A DNA stretch of 64,000 nucleotides from Undibacterium sp. (GCA_030645915.1 JAUSNO010000038.1:62001-126000); one strand, 5' to 3'. Shown: positions 45,250 to 55,377, numbered from the stretch's first letter. Program-made: numbers and translations. Notes: generated from the sequence alone by a model not told the origin.

Positions 45250-46536
45250 ATGACAACTACATTAACTTACAAACCTCTCAATTTAGCGCGCTGGATTATA
45301 TGGAGCAGCTTTGCATTACTTCTCATAATCGCGCCACTCATATTTACTAGCGGAGGATCACTTTCCTTGCTCTGCACAATGGGCACTGTAATGATCTTCG
45401 GATTATCTTTTAACATGCTCCTGGGGCAGGGCGGAATGCTGTCTTTTGGTCACGCCGTATATTCCGGTCTCGGTGCATTTTTCGCCATTCATACAATCAA
45501 TTTGGTGAGCAATGACAGCTTCAACTTTCCGATAACGCTGGTACCTTTGGTTGGCGGTATTGCCGGGGTTTTTTTTGGTATTTTGTTTGGTTATGTCACC
45601 ACCAAAAAATCAGGGACTACTTTCTCCATGATCACTTTGGGCATGGTTGAGCTGGTGTTTGCAAGTTCGCTGATGTTTCCAAGCTTCTTCGGCGGTGAAG
45701 GCGGCATATCGACAAATCGTGTCGTGGGACAGTCATTTATGGGCGTGACTTACGGCCCGCAGATTCAAGTGTATTACTTGATCACATTCTGGCTTTTTAT
45801 CAGCACAATAGGGATGTATGCTTTCACGCAAACCCCATTGGGACGTTTGGCTAATGCGGTCAGAGACAATCCTGAACGAGTTGAATTTATTGGTTATGAC
45901 ACGCAATGGGTACGTTATTTAACGCTTATTCTGTCAGCCTTTTTTGCCGGAATTTCAGGCGGCTTATCTGCCATCAATTTTGAAATTGTTACAGCAGAAA
46001 ATGTCAGTGCGATTCGTTCGGGGGCGGTGCTTCTTTTCACTTTCATCGGCGGCATAGGGTTTTTCTTCGGCCCCATGATCGGTGCCGTATTGGGCGTGAT
46101 TTTGACAGTGATCTTGTCCGATTTCACCAAGGCATGGCAATTGTATCTGGGTATATTTTTTATTCTGATCGTGATGTACGCACCAGGAGGAATCGCGAGT
46201 ATTTTGATGATGAATCTACGGGTCGCGAAATACGGTTTATTCAAACACGTTTGGCCAGCCATGTGGAAAATTGTTCTGGCGTCCTTATCTATCCTGATAG
46301 GAAGTATCGTTGCAATCGAAATGCTCTACCAGCGTACCTTGGAAAGTTCATCATCAAGCGAAATGAATTTATTTGGTTTTATGGTGGATGCGACGAAACC
46401 TGGCGCATGGCTTGTCGCTTTGCTTTTGATTGCAGCAGGAATCATCGGCTTTTTACGCTACAAGGAAATATTTGGACATAAATGGAGCGAAGTGAATACT
46501 GAAATTGAAGAACAGATGCGGAGGGCGCACGCATGA
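45250..46536 (+). CDS. Liv-type ABC transporter permease (LivM-like)
   Basis: 428 residues, longer than many LivM proteins because of a C-terminal extension of about 100 residues with extra hydrophobic segments ('MWKIVLASLSILIGSIVAIEML', 'PGAWLVALLLIAAGIIGFLRY'). The core has the LivM motif 'LSFNMLLGQGGMLSFGHAVYSGLGAFFAIH' in parts and 'NAVRDNPERVEFIGYDT' (the coupling loop). The stop overlaps the ATPase start. Confidence 0.9.
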   Translation: MTTTLTYKPLNLARWIIWSSFALLLIIAPLIFTSGGSLSLLCTMGTVMIFGLSFNMLLGQGGMLSFGHAVYSGLGAFFAIHTINLVSNDSFNFPITLVPLVGGIAGVFFGILFGYVTTKKSGTTFSMITLGMVELVFASSLMFPSFFGGEGGISTNRVVGQSFMGVTYGPQIQVYYLITFWLFISTIGMYAFTQTPLGRLANAVRDNPERVEFIGYDTQWVRYLTLILSAFFAGISGGLSAINFEIVTAENVSAIRSGAVLLFTFIGGIGFFFGPMIGAVLGVILTVILSDFTKAWQLYLGIFFILIVMYAPGGIASILMMNLRVAKYGLFKHVWPAMWKIVLASLSILIGSIVAIEMLYQRTLESSSSSEMNLFGFMVDATKPGAWLVALLLIAAGIIGFLRYKEIFGHKWSEVNTEIEEQMRRAHA

Positions 46537-47300
46537 GTCAGTTTTCTTTGGAGTTAAAAGACGTCAGGAAAAGTTTTGGTAAATCCGAGATCATTCGCGG
46601 TGCAACACTACAAGTTCCTAAGGGTGAGCGTTTCGCCATCATTGGCCCCAATGGTGCGGGTAAATCGACCTTATTCAATTTGATTTCAGGACGGTTCCCT
46701 ATCAGCTCAGGTGATATTTTGTTAAATGGCGAGAGCACCACTGCATTACGCCCATTTGAAATTAACCGACGCGGCTTATCACGCAGCTTTCAAATTACGA
46801 ATATTTTTCATCGTCTGTCGGTCTACGAGAATTTGCGTTGCGCGGTTTTGTGGTCTTTGGGCTACCAATATTCATTCTGGCACAGGCTCAATGGATTAAA
46901 AGATGCCCATGAGCGTGCTGAAGCGGTACTGGAACAAATAGGATTGAAACGCCGGCGCGACATTACTGCTGGTCTGCTCACCTACGCTGAACAACGCGCA
47001 TTAGAAATCGGTATCACCATTGCAGGCGGTGCCGACGTTATCTTGCTCGATGAACCAACGGCAGGCATGAGTCGTTCAGAATCTGATGCGGCGGTAGAAC
47101 TGATACGCAAGGTCACAATCGGGAAAACTTTATTAATGGTAGAACATGATATGAGTGTGGTGTTTGGCTTGGCTGACAAAATTGCCGTAGTGGTCTATGG
47201 TGAAGTGATCGCGTGCGATACACCGATCAACATCCGCAATAACCAAAAGGTAAAAGACGCCTATTTGGGAGGTCATGCGCCTGTTGAGGTGACAGCATGA
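46533..47300 (+). CDS. Liv-type ABC transporter ATPase (LivG-like)
   Basis: 255 residues. The Walker A motif GPNGAGKST is normal. The signature motif is poor: 'LLTYAEQRALEIGITIAGGADVILLDEPTAGMS' in parts has the LivG-type 'T.AEQRALEI' in place of LSGGQ, followed by Walker B and the switch His in 'MVEHDMSVVFGLAD'. Cytosolic; pairs with the next protein. Overlaps livM by four bases and the next gene by four bases. Confidence 0.92.
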   Translation: MSQFSLELKDVRKSFGKSEIIRGATLQVPKGERFAIIGPNGAGKSTLFNLISGRFPISSGDILLNGESTTALRPFEINRRGLSRSFQITNIFHRLSVYENLRCAVLWSLGYQYSFWHRLNGLKDAHERAEAVLEQIGLKRRRDITAGLLTYAEQRALEIGITIAGGADVILLDEPTAGMSRSESDAAVELIRKVTIGKTLLMVEHDMSVVFGLADKIAVVVYGEVIACDTPINIRNNQKVKDAYLGGHAPVEVTA

Positions 47301-47998
47301 GCGCCTTACTCGAGATTAAGGACTTAAACGCTTTTTACGGCAAAAGCCATGTTTTGCATGGTGTGAATATGATCGTGAATCAAGGCGAAATTGTCAGCCT
47401 GTTAGGGAGAAACGGCGTTGGTCGCTCCACCACGATAAAAGCGGCGATGGGGCAGGTGGATGCCAATGGCTCCATCCTGTTTAAGGGGGAAGAAATCATA
47501 GGGCTGAAAGCTTTTCAGATAGCGCACAAGGGTTTGGGGTATGTGCCCGAGAATCGAGACATTTTCCCTAGTCTGACGGTGGAACAAAATCTTATTTTGG
47601 GCGAAAAATCCAATAAAAAATCACGCTGGGTGTTGGACGACATGTATCAAATGTTTCCAAGATTAAAAGAGCGCCAAAATACTTCTGCCGGCGTTTTATC
47701 TGGTGGCGAACAGCAAATGCTCACCTTGTGTCGCACCCTGATGGGAGATCCCGATCTGATCATGATTGACGAGCCCACTGAAGGCCTGGCGCCAAAAATT
47801 GTTGATCTGGTTGCCGAATATCTCAAGGAGCTGAAAAATCGAGGCATTTCTGTGCTTTTGGTAGAGCAAAAACTCGCGATTGCTTTAGAAATTTCCCAAA
47901 GAGTATATGTGATGGGCCACGGAAGCATCGTATTTGAGGGTACGCCTGCCGATTTGCGTCTGAACGAGACAATTCGCAAGGAATGGCTGGAAGTATAA
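47297..47998 (+). CDS. Liv-type ABC transporter ATPase (LivF-like) with Walker A Lys-to-Arg
   Basis: 233 residues of the LivF type: 'LSGGEQQMLTLCRTLMGDPDLIMIDEPTEGLAP' in parts is a complete signature and Walker B, and 'LLVEQKLAIALEISQRVYVM' holds the LivF 'VEQ' switch. The Walker A reads GRNGVGRST, with Arg43 (codon CGC) where a Lys is expected. I recall Liv-type ATPases with GRST in some Burkholderiales, so this may be a lineage feature rather than a mutation. In an ABC pair one degenerate site can be tolerated. Confidence 0.9.
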   Translation: MSALLEIKDLNAFYGKSHVLHGVNMIVNQGEIVSLLGRNGVGRSTTIKAAMGQVDANGSILFKGEEIIGLKAFQIAHKGLGYVPENRDIFPSLTVEQNLILGEKSNKKSRWVLDDMYQMFPRLKERQNTSAGVLSGGEQQMLTLCRTLMGDPDLIMIDEPTEGLAPKIVDLVAEYLKELKNRGISVLLVEQKLAIALEISQRVYVMGHGSIVFEGTPADLRLNETIRKEWLEV

Positions 47999-48159
47999 TT
48001 TTTTGCATCACCTCAGATATTGATACTGCACCCAGTATTATTATATGACGCACTGTTAATGAGCGTATTTGGCTATTTTTAAAAAAAATTAGGGGGAGTA
48101 TATAAAAACTCTCTCTATTTTTTTAAGTAAAGGCATGTTGAAATAATTTTATTATTAAA

Positions 48160-48175
48160 TAATACGACCGTTCTA
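48160..48175 (+). promoter_or_regulatory. TetR-like operator, site B
   Basis: TAATACGACCGTTCTA; its reverse complement TAGAACGGTCGTATTA matches sites A and C. It lies about 87 bp before the fadB-like start. Confidence 0.5.
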
Positions 48176-48261
48176 TTTTGCGGTATAGTAGTCGTGAAAT
48201 TTTGATTCAGACAGATTTTTTACGACAAACGACCAAAGCAATTCAACTTTTAGGAAGAGAC

Positions 48262-50340
48262 ATGAGCGCAGAATATCAAGTCAGCGGCAACATCGCCGTC
48301 ATCACGATGAACAATCCTCCCGTCAATGGCTTAGGTCATTCGACCCGAAGTGCGATTGTTGAGAGCATGCAGCTTGCATTAAATGACGATGCCGTCAAAG
48401 CGATTGTGATTACTGGCGCTGGCAAAGCTTTCTCGGGCGGCGCGGATATCAAAGAATTCAACTCACCAAAAGCATTTGCCGAACCGTCTCTTCATACTGT
48501 TATTAATGTCTTAGAGAACGCGAGCAAACCAGTTATCGCAGCGATTCATTCGGTGTGTATGGGCGGCGGGCTTGAATTGGCTTTGGGATGTCATTATCGA
48601 GTCGCCACGGCAGGTGCGCAAATTGCGCTGCCGGAAGTGAAATTGGGCATCTTGCCCGGTGCTGGCGGCACACAGCGCCTGCCGCGTGTTTTAGGTTTGG
48701 AAATGGCCTTGAACATGATTGTTTCTGGTACGCCAGTCGCATCAGAGAAATTAGCGGGCACCGCCTTGTTTAACGAACTGATCGATGGGGATTTAATGCA
48801 AGGCGCTATCGCATTTGCAAACAAAATAGCGGATGCTCGCCCATTACCCCGAGTACGAGACATCAAAATTGATTATCCTAATCACGAAGCGTTTTTGCAA
48901 TTTTCACGCAACACTGTGCGCGCCATGTCAGGACCATTTCCAGCACCGCTGAAATGTGTGGAGGCGGTAGCGGCAGCAGTTACCAAGAAATTTGATGACG
49001 GCCTGAAGATAGAACGTGATTTATTTCTTGAGCTTGTACAGTCAACAGAATCCAAAGCCTTGCGCCATGCCTTTTTTGGCGAGCGCGCAGCAAGCAAGCT
49101 GCCAGATGTACCTGAAGATACGCCAACGCGTCCCATTAAAGCGGTTGCCGTCATTGGAGGAGGCACGATGGGCGGCGGTATCGCGATGAACTTTGCGAAC
49201 GCCGGCATTCCAGTCCAAATTCTGGAAATGAAACAAGAAGCATTGGATAAAGGCTTGGCGATCATTCGTAAAAATTACGAAAACACTTTTAAAAAAGGCA
49301 AGCTGACCCAGGAAAAATTTGATCAGCGGGTTGGACTGATTACAGGCACATTGTCCTACGAAGCGATTGCAGATGCAGATATCGTCATTGAAGCGGTTTT
49401 TGAAGAGATGGGCGTCAAGGAGCAGGTCTTCAAGAAGCTTGATGAAGTCATGAAACCCGGCGCCATTCTCGCTTCGAATACTTCAACCCTAGATGTTGAT
49501 GTCATTGCCGGCTTTACCAAGCGCCCTGAAGATGTCGTTGGAACCCATTTTTTCAGCCCTGCCAACGTGATGAAGTTATTGGAAATTGTTCGCGGTAAAA
49601 AAACTGCGAAAGACGTGTTGGCAACTGTGCTGGCTCTATCCAAAAAAATCAAGAAAACCGGTGTGGTTTCCGGTGTATGTGATGGCTTTATCGGCAACCG
49701 CATGATTGAACAATACAGTCGTCAGGCGGGATTCTTACTGGAAGAAGGTTGTACACCAGAGCAAGTTGACAAAGCCGTCGAAAAACTCGGTTTTGCCATG
49801 GGGCCTTTCCGCATGGGAGATCTGGCTGGTAACGATATTGGTTGGTATATCCGCAAACGCCGCTATATCGACAAACCGCATGTTACTTATTCCAAGACAG
49901 CGGACTTGCTCTGTGAGCTGGGACGTTTCGGTCAAAAAACCGGTGCGGGCTGGTATGACTACAAACCCGGTGACCGCAAGCCTTATCCTTCACAATTAGT
50001 GAATGACATGATCATTCAGCATTCCGCCGATTTAGGAATTGATCGTCGCAAAATTTCTGATCAGGAAATCACAGAACGCCTGATCTACGCTCTGGTGAAC
50101 GAGGGTGCGCACATTTTGGAAGAGGGCATCGCAACACGCGCCTCCGACATCGATATGGTTTACTTAACAGGTTATGGTTTCCCCTTGCATCGCGGTGGAC
50201 CGATGTTTTACGCAGATACCGTTGGCCTGACGAATGTCATTTTGGCGATGAATAAATATGCAAAAGGGAGACATGGAGACGCATGGAAACCAGCGCCATT
50301 CATGGTTAAACTGGCAGCTGAAGGAAAAGGGTTTAATTAA
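48262..50340 (+). CDS. Multifunctional enoyl-CoA hydratase/3-hydroxyacyl-CoA dehydrogenase
   Basis: 692 residues, FadB/FadJ-type. The N-terminal crotonase domain has 'AGKAFSGGADIKEFN' and 'GGGLELALGCHYRVA...LPEVKLGILPGAGGTQRLPRVLG' in parts, with both catalytic Glu positions in the usual places. From about residue 293 ('VAVIGGGTMGGGIAMNFANAG') there is an NAD-binding 3-hydroxyacyl-CoA dehydrogenase domain with 'SNTSTLDVD' and 'GTHFFSPANVMKLLEIVRG', followed by two C-terminal HAD domains. AGGAAGAG precedes the ATG at 48262. It performs two steps of beta-oxidation. A partner thiolase is not in the window. Confidence 0.93.
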   Translation: MSAEYQVSGNIAVITMNNPPVNGLGHSTRSAIVESMQLALNDDAVKAIVITGAGKAFSGGADIKEFNSPKAFAEPSLHTVINVLENASKPVIAAIHSVCMGGGLELALGCHYRVATAGAQIALPEVKLGILPGAGGTQRLPRVLGLEMALNMIVSGTPVASEKLAGTALFNELIDGDLMQGAIAFANKIADARPLPRVRDIKIDYPNHEAFLQFSRNTVRAMSGPFPAPLKCVEAVAAAVTKKFDDGLKIERDLFLELVQSTESKALRHAFFGERAASKLPDVPEDTPTRPIKAVAVIGGGTMGGGIAMNFANAGIPVQILEMKQEALDKGLAIIRKNYENTFKKGKLTQEKFDQRVGLITGTLSYEAIADADIVIEAVFEEMGVKEQVFKKLDEVMKPGAILASNTSTLDVDVIAGFTKRPEDVVGTHFFSPANVMKLLEIVRGKKTAKDVLATVLALSKKIKKTGVVSGVCDGFIGNRMIEQYSRQAGFLLEEGCTPEQVDKAVEKLGFAMGPFRMGDLAGNDIGWYIRKRRYIDKPHVTYSKTADLLCELGRFGQKTGAGWYDYKPGDRKPYPSQLVNDMIIQHSADLGIDRRKISDQEITERLIYALVNEGAHILEEGIATRASDIDMVYLTGYGFPLHRGGPMFYADTVGLTNVILAMNKYAKGRHGDAWKPAPFMVKLAAEGKGFN

Positions 50341-50372
50341 TGGTATGAATGCTGTAATTTTTGCATCGCAGT

Positions 50373-50407
50373 AAAAAAAGGCGCAACATTCGTGTTGCGC
50401 CTTTTTT
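50373..50407. terminator. Rho-independent terminator after the fadB-like gene
   Basis: GGCGCAACA/TGTTGCGCC stem (9 bp), TTCG loop, A-tract before and T-tract after. Confidence 0.9.
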
Positions 50408-50527
50408 ATATTTGACGGCTCGACAACATCACTGGAGATCGAAAATATCCTCTCGAAAATTAGCCCTTTGTCCGGGCAATGTTATAATCCGCGGTTGATT
50501 TATTCTCTTATCGCAAAAGGTTTTTAA

Positions 50528-52129
50528 GTGCTTTCTACCGCAAATATTACGATGCAGTTTGGCCCCAAGCCAATTTTTGAAAACATTACCGCCAAGTTTG
50601 GCGAAGGTAACCGCTACGGTTTGATTGGTGCCAATGGCTGCGGCAAATCTACCTTCATGAAAATTCTTGGTGGCGACCTGGACCAATCCAGCGGTACGGT
50701 TATGCTGGACCAGCATGAACGCCTGGGTAAGTTGCGTCAGGATCAGTTTGCCTACGAAGACATGCGTGTGCTTGATGTCATCATGATGGGACACACAGAA
50801 ATGTGGGCAGCGATGGCTGAACGTGACGCCATTTACGCCAACCCAGAAGCGACCGATGACGATTACATGAAAGCGGCCGATCTGGAGGCAAAATTCGCCG
50901 AATACGATGGCTATACCGCAGAAGCCAGGGCAGGGGAGTTATTACTCGGCGCGGGTATTCCTATCGAGCAGCATCATGGTCTGATGAGCGCCATCGCACC
51001 AGGCTGGAAGCTACGCGTCTTGCTGGCGCAGGCATTGTTTTCCAATCCTGATATTTTATTGCTAGATGAGCCAACCAATAACCTCGATATCAATACGATA
51101 CGATGGCTAGAAGATATTCTGAATCAGCGCAATTCCACCATGATCATTATTTCCCATGATCGCCACTTCCTTAATCAGGTGTGTACGCACATGGCAGATA
51201 TGGATTACGGCACACTCAGGATCTATCCTGGTAATTATGATGATTACATGCTGGCATCCTCACAAGCGCGTGCGCAGCAAATGGCCAACAATGCAAAGGC
51301 CAAAGACAAAGTTTTAGAATTGCAGGATTTTGTACGTCGTTTTGCAGCGAATAAATCCAAAGCGCGCCAGGCCACATCGCGTGCGAAACAGATTGAAAAA
51401 ATCAAGATTGAAGACATCAAGCCATCCAGTCGACAAAATCCATTTGTGCGCTTTGATGGTGAGAAAAAATTACACAGGCTAGCAGTCGAGGTAAGTGGTC
51501 TATCTAAAACCTATGACCGCACATTGTTCAGCAAATTGGATCTGATGGTCGAGGCAGGAGAAAAAATCGCCATCATCGGCGCCAACGGTGTCGGCAAAAC
51601 CACCTTGTTGCGTTGCATTGGCGGTGAAACGCTCTGTCATCTCAGCGCCGATAAAGGCATAGTTAAATGGGCCGAGAACGCGAATCCCGGTTACATGCCA
51701 CAAGATCCTACTGAGGAATTTGCGACGGATAAAAATCTGACCGACTGGATAGGGCAATGGACTAAAGAAGGCGATGACGATCAGGCCGTACGAGCCATTC
51801 TGGGACGTTTATTGTTTGGTGGCGATGATGTAAAAAAATCTGTCAAAGTCCTTTCTGGCGGTGAGAAAGGTCGCATGATGTATGGCAAATTGATGCTCGG
51901 TCGTCACAATGTCTTATTGATGGATGAGCCCACTAACCATATGGATATGGAAACAATCGAGTCACTCAATATCGCGCTCGAAAAATATGCCGGCACCTTG
52001 ATCTTCGTATCACATGACCGCGAGTTTGTATCATCTTTGGCAACCCGTATTCTTGAGATTAAAGAAAACGAAATTATTGATTACAGCGGCACTTACGAAG
52101 AATATTTGTCTAGCCAAGGTATTGAATAA
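50528..52129 (+). CDS. ABC-F family ATPase (YbiT-like)
   Basis: 533 residues with two ABC domains and no membrane part. The first Walker A is GANGCGKST and the second GANGVGKTT, each with '[11 protein letters not shown]' / '[11 protein letters not shown]'. The linker between them (about 240-310) is charged and helical ('[34 protein letters not shown]' in parts), the P-site tRNA interaction motif of ABC-F proteins. The family acts on ribosomes. The GTG start has AAAGG eight bases upstream; a TATAAT lies at 50483-50488. Confidence 0.92.
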   Translation: MLSTANITMQFGPKPIFENITAKFGEGNRYGLIGANGCGKSTFMKILGGDLDQSSGTVMLDQHERLGKLRQDQFAYEDMRVLDVIMMGHTEMWAAMAERDAIYANPEATDDDYMKAADLEAKFAEYDGYTAEARAGELLLGAGIPIEQHHGLMSAIAPGWKLRVLLAQALFSNPDILLLDEPTNNLDINTIRWLEDILNQRNSTMIIISHDRHFLNQVCTHMADMDYGTLRIYPGNYDDYMLASSQARAQQMANNAKAKDKVLELQDFVRRFAANKSKARQATSRAKQIEKIKIEDIKPSSRQNPFVRFDGEKKLHRLAVEVSGLSKTYDRTLFSKLDLMVEAGEKIAIIGANGVGKTTLLRCIGGETLCHLSADKGIVKWAENANPGYMPQDPTEEFATDKNLTDWIGQWTKEGDDDQAVRAILGRLLFGGDDVKKSVKVLSGGEKGRMMYGKLMLGRHNVLLMDEPTNHMDMETIESLNIALEKYAGTLIFVSHDREFVSSLATRILEIKENEIIDYSGTYEEYLSSQGIE

Positions 52130-52158
52130 ATTTGCATCATTCACATTAGTGATCTTAT

Positions 52159-52188
52159 AAAAAAAGCCAGGATTTACCTGGCTTTTTT
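52159..52188. terminator. Bidirectional rho-independent terminator
   Basis: AAGCCAGG/CCTGGCTT stem with a five-base loop, A-tract left and T-tract right. It sits between the ABC-F gene and the converging unknown gene ending at 52221. Confidence 0.9.
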
Positions 52189-52220
52189 ATTACTTAATAC
52201 ATCTCGGTTCAGTATGTTTG

Positions 52221-52820
52221 TTATTCGTTAACAGAGTTATTATTATCTAGAGCAACACCGGATTCAGAATAAAGTAATTGATCCAGACGATCGCGTAAAC
52301 TTCGCGCCATTTCTTTACCCTTTGCTTTAAGCACCGCTTCAATATACGCATGCCTTAAGTCTTCGAAATCTTGCATATTTGACGCACGCTCAACCTTCAT
52401 CTGCAATGTGAATCCGCGCAAACCAAGTGTACTTTTGATAGTTTCATTAAAAAATTTGCTTATCGCCTGAATACGACGTCCATTTTCTTCAGGAATATCG
52501 GATATCGCCAGTTTTGGAGTCGCTTTTGTTTTTGCATCTTCAAGAACGTCACCAGTATCTTTTTCAACAATCGCGGCGGGCAATGCAGCTGCTACGGGGA
52601 CATTGACACTCTGCGATTCAGCAATAAAATTTTGATCAAATAGGTCTTGAATATTTTGTTCGTTTAAGCCTAGTCCAACAATTTTTTTCAACAAATCGGT
52701 GACGGTTTGTTTTCCGTCAATTAATACCAACAATGAACGTAACCTAGGCGCTAGCTGGTATTTGCGTGTTGCAATCTCTTCGCGCCCTTTGTCCGTTTTA
52801 TCGTAAATGATTGTACTCAT
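52221..52820 (-). CDS. Unknown cytosolic protein
   Basis: 199 residues, not recognised. The N-terminal 65 residues ('YDKTDKGREEIATRKYQLAPRLRSLLVLIDGKQTV' in parts, then 'DLLKKIVGLGLNEQNIQDLFDQNFI') look like a small winged-helix module. A low-complexity Ala/Pro/Asp linker follows, and then a helical C-terminal half. I recall similar N-terminal modules in betaproteobacterial proteins of unknown function. The start at 52820 is chosen, though the GGG ribosome site is far away. Monocistronic. Confidence 0.7.
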   Translation of the reverse strand: MSTIIYDKTDKGREEIATRKYQLAPRLRSLLVLIDGKQTVTDLLKKIVGLGLNEQNIQDLFDQNFIAESQSVNVPVAAALPAAIVEKDTGDVLEDAKTKATPKLAISDIPEENGRRIQAISKFFNETIKSTLGLRGFTLQMKVERASNMQDFEDLRHAYIEAVLKAKGKEMARSLRDRLDQLLYSESGVALDNNNSVNE

Positions 52821-52917
52821 GAACAATTATTACCCTTTTTTCGTCTCGTTATTTTATTTTCACACTATCAGAGATTGAGTGAATTGATTGAATCCATATT
52901 CTGCGGTAAAGGATACA

Positions 52918-53172
52918 CTAGTTCATCCTAGAGGAATTTGAAAAAACCTTAATAACTTTGACTTGACGATCGGTGTTTTTCTTTGTAGACGTCTCTGCGC
53001 ACGCGCCGCAGGATGAACAACCGCCCGAACAATCTCCGGTAGGCACTTTCAGTAATTTTGTCAATTCTGGTATTTTTTTCATCAGCAATTTCCTGCTGTT
53101 CGCCGGCAGATATTTCAGAATCAAATAAGCGGCAGCGGCACAGATAATCATGATGACAATAAAGATTTGCAT
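52918..53172 (-). CDS. FeoB-associated Cys-rich small membrane protein
   Basis: 84 residues: one N-terminal membrane helix ('IFIVIMIICAAAAYLILKYL') and a Cys-rich motif CSGGCSSCGAC at about 49-59. It starts one base after feoB, so it is in the feo operon. Small Cys-rich partners next to FeoB are known in several lineages (FeoC-like or DUF6587-type) and may handle Fe2+ or regulate the transporter. Confidence 0.82.
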   Translation of the reverse strand: MQIFIVIMIICAAAAYLILKYLPANSRKLLMKKIPELTKLLKVPTGDCSGGCSSCGACAETSTKKNTDRQVKVIKVFSNSSRMN

Positions 53173-53173
53173 G

Positions 53174-55054
53174 TCAATTTCCCGAGAAGTACCGCGCCAC
53201 AGTAAAAGTAATGAATGATGCTACATACGCCAAACCAAACAAATAGGCAGCCATTAAAATCGGATAACGAAGTGTATTTGTTTCTCGCTTGACGACACTT
53301 AATGTGGCAATACATTGTGGTGCAAAAACATACCATGCTAACAATGACAAAGCGGTTGGCAAGCTCCATGAATGTGCAATCAATGGCTCAAGGCTGCTGA
53401 CTAACTCGCCGCCCGTTTGGGAGAGAGAATAAACTGTTCCCAAAGCAGCTACCGCAACCTCTCTTGCCGCCAAGCCGGGCACTAGGGCAATACAAATTTG
53501 CCAATTAAATCCTATTGGTGCAAAAACAACTTCCAACATTCGCCCCAGCATACCGGCAACACTATAATAAATCGCCGGCTGAGTGGCATTGTCTGGAGCA
53601 CCTGGAAAACTACTTAAAAACCACAGTAATATCATCAACGCTAAAATGATCGTTCCAACCCGGGTAAGAAAAATTTTAATTCTTTCCCATAACCCTAAAA
53701 CCAAATTACGCGAATTCGGCAGGCGATAATCGGGTAATTCCAACATCAATGCCTGCTGCTCAGATCCAACCCAGAATCTCTTAAACGCAAATGCCACAAG
53801 CATCGCAGAAAGTATCCCGGCAAGATAAAGAGCAAACAAAACAAGCCCCTGTAAATTAAGCCATCCTAGAATCATTCTTTGTGGAATGAATGCTGCAATA
53901 ATTAACGCATACACCGGAAGTCTGGCAGAGCAGGTCATTAGGGGGGCGATCATGATCGTGACCAATCTATCGCGTGGGTTTTGTATGGTACGCGTTGCCA
54001 TGATCCCTGGAATAGCACAGGCAAAACTAGAGAGTAGGGGGATGAATGCCCTTCCAGACAGACCTACTTTTCCCATCACTCTATCCAGCAAAAAAGCAGC
54101 CCTTGGCAAGTAGCCAGAGTCTTCCATAACAAGTATGAAAAAAAATAGGATGACAATTTGTGGCAAGAAAACCAAAACACTTCCAGCTCCGCCAATAACA
54201 CCTTTTACCAATAAATCTTGCAACAATCCGGCAGGCAAATATGTCTGCAGCAAAGTGCCTGTTTGATCAACGCTCTCTTTGATCAAGTCCATAGGAATTT
54301 GTGCCCAGGCGAACACCGCCTGAAATACTAAAAACATCAAAGCAGAGAAAATCAACGGACCAAATATCGGATGCAAAATGAATTGATCAAGCTTATAACT
54401 TAATAAATTATCGTTCTCCTCAGGCATTGTTACGCAACTCTGAAGCAATTCATTGACGGTATGCTGTCGATCCTCTGGAGACTTGGCGAGAGCAATCGGT
54501 ACAATCGGCACATCCCCCCCCTCTAGCTTGTTGGCGAAGATCTCTAGTTTTTCAAGAAGAGCGTCAACGCCACGAGGATCAACCGCAATGGTTTCGACAA
54601 CCGGCACACCTAAATTTTCTTGAAGCAAACCAGTATCAATAATGATGTCTCGCTGCCTTGCGACATCCATCATGTTGATCGCCAAAATCATGGGAGCGCC
54701 TACATCTCTCATCTCAAGCGCAATGCGCAAACCTCGTTTAAGATTGGTGGCATCGACCACACAAACAACGACATCTGGCTGAGTTTCATCGCTATGTATC
54801 CCCTTGATAACATCCTGAGTAATTTTTTCGTCGGGAGTCAGCGCGTTCAGACTATATGCGCCGGGTAAGTCAAGAACATGCCAGAGACGTCCAGATTTCG
54901 CATGAAACTTGCCTTCCTTTCGCTCTATCGTCACACCTGCATAATTGGCAACCTTTTGCCTGGCACCGGTTAAACGATTAAATAAGGCGGTCTTGCCACA
55001 ATTTGGATTGCCTACCAAGGCGATCCTTAATGAATTTACATCCGCATTGTTCAT
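53174..55054 (-). CDS. feoB: Ferrous iron transporter FeoB
   Basis: 626 residues. The N-terminal G domain has G1 GNPNCGKT, G3 DLPG and G4 'NMMD'; after a helical GDI-like region come about eight membrane helices with the two Gate motifs ('VLVFLPQIVILFFFILVMEDSGYLPRAAFLLD' in parts, with 'SFACAIPGIMATR'). It takes up Fe2+ across the inner membrane, mainly when oxygen is low. The C-terminus is shorter than E. coli FeoB (773). It follows feoA with a one-base overlap. Confidence 0.95.
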   Translation of the reverse strand: MNNADVNSLRIALVGNPNCGKTALFNRLTGARQKVANYAGVTIERKEGKFHAKSGRLWHVLDLPGAYSLNALTPDEKITQDVIKGIHSDETQPDVVVCVVDATNLKRGLRIALEMRDVGAPMILAINMMDVARQRDIIIDTGLLQENLGVPVVETIAVDPRGVDALLEKLEIFANKLEGGDVPIVPIALAKSPEDRQHTVNELLQSCVTMPEENDNLLSYKLDQFILHPIFGPLIFSALMFLVFQAVFAWAQIPMDLIKESVDQTGTLLQTYLPAGLLQDLLVKGVIGGAGSVLVFLPQIVILFFFILVMEDSGYLPRAAFLLDRVMGKVGLSGRAFIPLLSSFACAIPGIMATRTIQNPRDRLVTIMIAPLMTCSARLPVYALIIAAFIPQRMILGWLNLQGLVLFALYLAGILSAMLVAFAFKRFWVGSEQQALMLELPDYRLPNSRNLVLGLWERIKIFLTRVGTIILALMILLWFLSSFPGAPDNATQPAIYYSVAGMLGRMLEVVFAPIGFNWQICIALVPGLAAREVAVAALGTVYSLSQTGGELVSSLEPLIAHSWSLPTALSLLAWYVFAPQCIATLSVVKRETNTLRYPILMAAYLFGLAYVASFITFTVARYFSGN

Positions 55055-55347
55055 TAAATACTTCCTGCTGGCGTAATTCCAATTAATGCAGCCTCAAAAC
55101 GACGCAAAGCGAAGGTAGACTGTCCTATCCGAACCGCCAGCGGTTCGCCTCCAAAATAGCCCCGGTGTAAAATTCGGACTGTTTCACCTTTGACGAAGCC
55201 AAGCTCTTTTAACCTGCGAGCAATATCAAATGTACTCTGATGTTCACTATTATCGTAAGCCAAAACATCTACAACCAATGCGGAATCACCTGTACGCAAC
55301 TGATCCAATGTGATGTTCGATGACGTGACAGTTTTTAAAATGCTCAT
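55054..55347 (-). CDS. feoA: FeoA-family protein
   Basis: 97 residues of SH3-like FeoA fold: 'RRLKELGFVKGETVRILHRGYFGGEPLAVRIGQSTFALRRFEA' in parts. It binds FeoB and supports transport. The ATG at 55347 has GAAGAG eight bases upstream; an in-frame GTG five codons earlier is less likely. Confidence 0.92.
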   Translation of the reverse strand: MSILKTVTSSNITLDQLRTGDSALVVDVLAYDNSEHQSTFDIARRLKELGFVKGETVRILHRGYFGGEPLAVRIGQSTFALRRFEAALIGITPAGSI

Positions 55348-55377
55348 ATTGTTGCTCTTCACAATGCACTAAATCTA

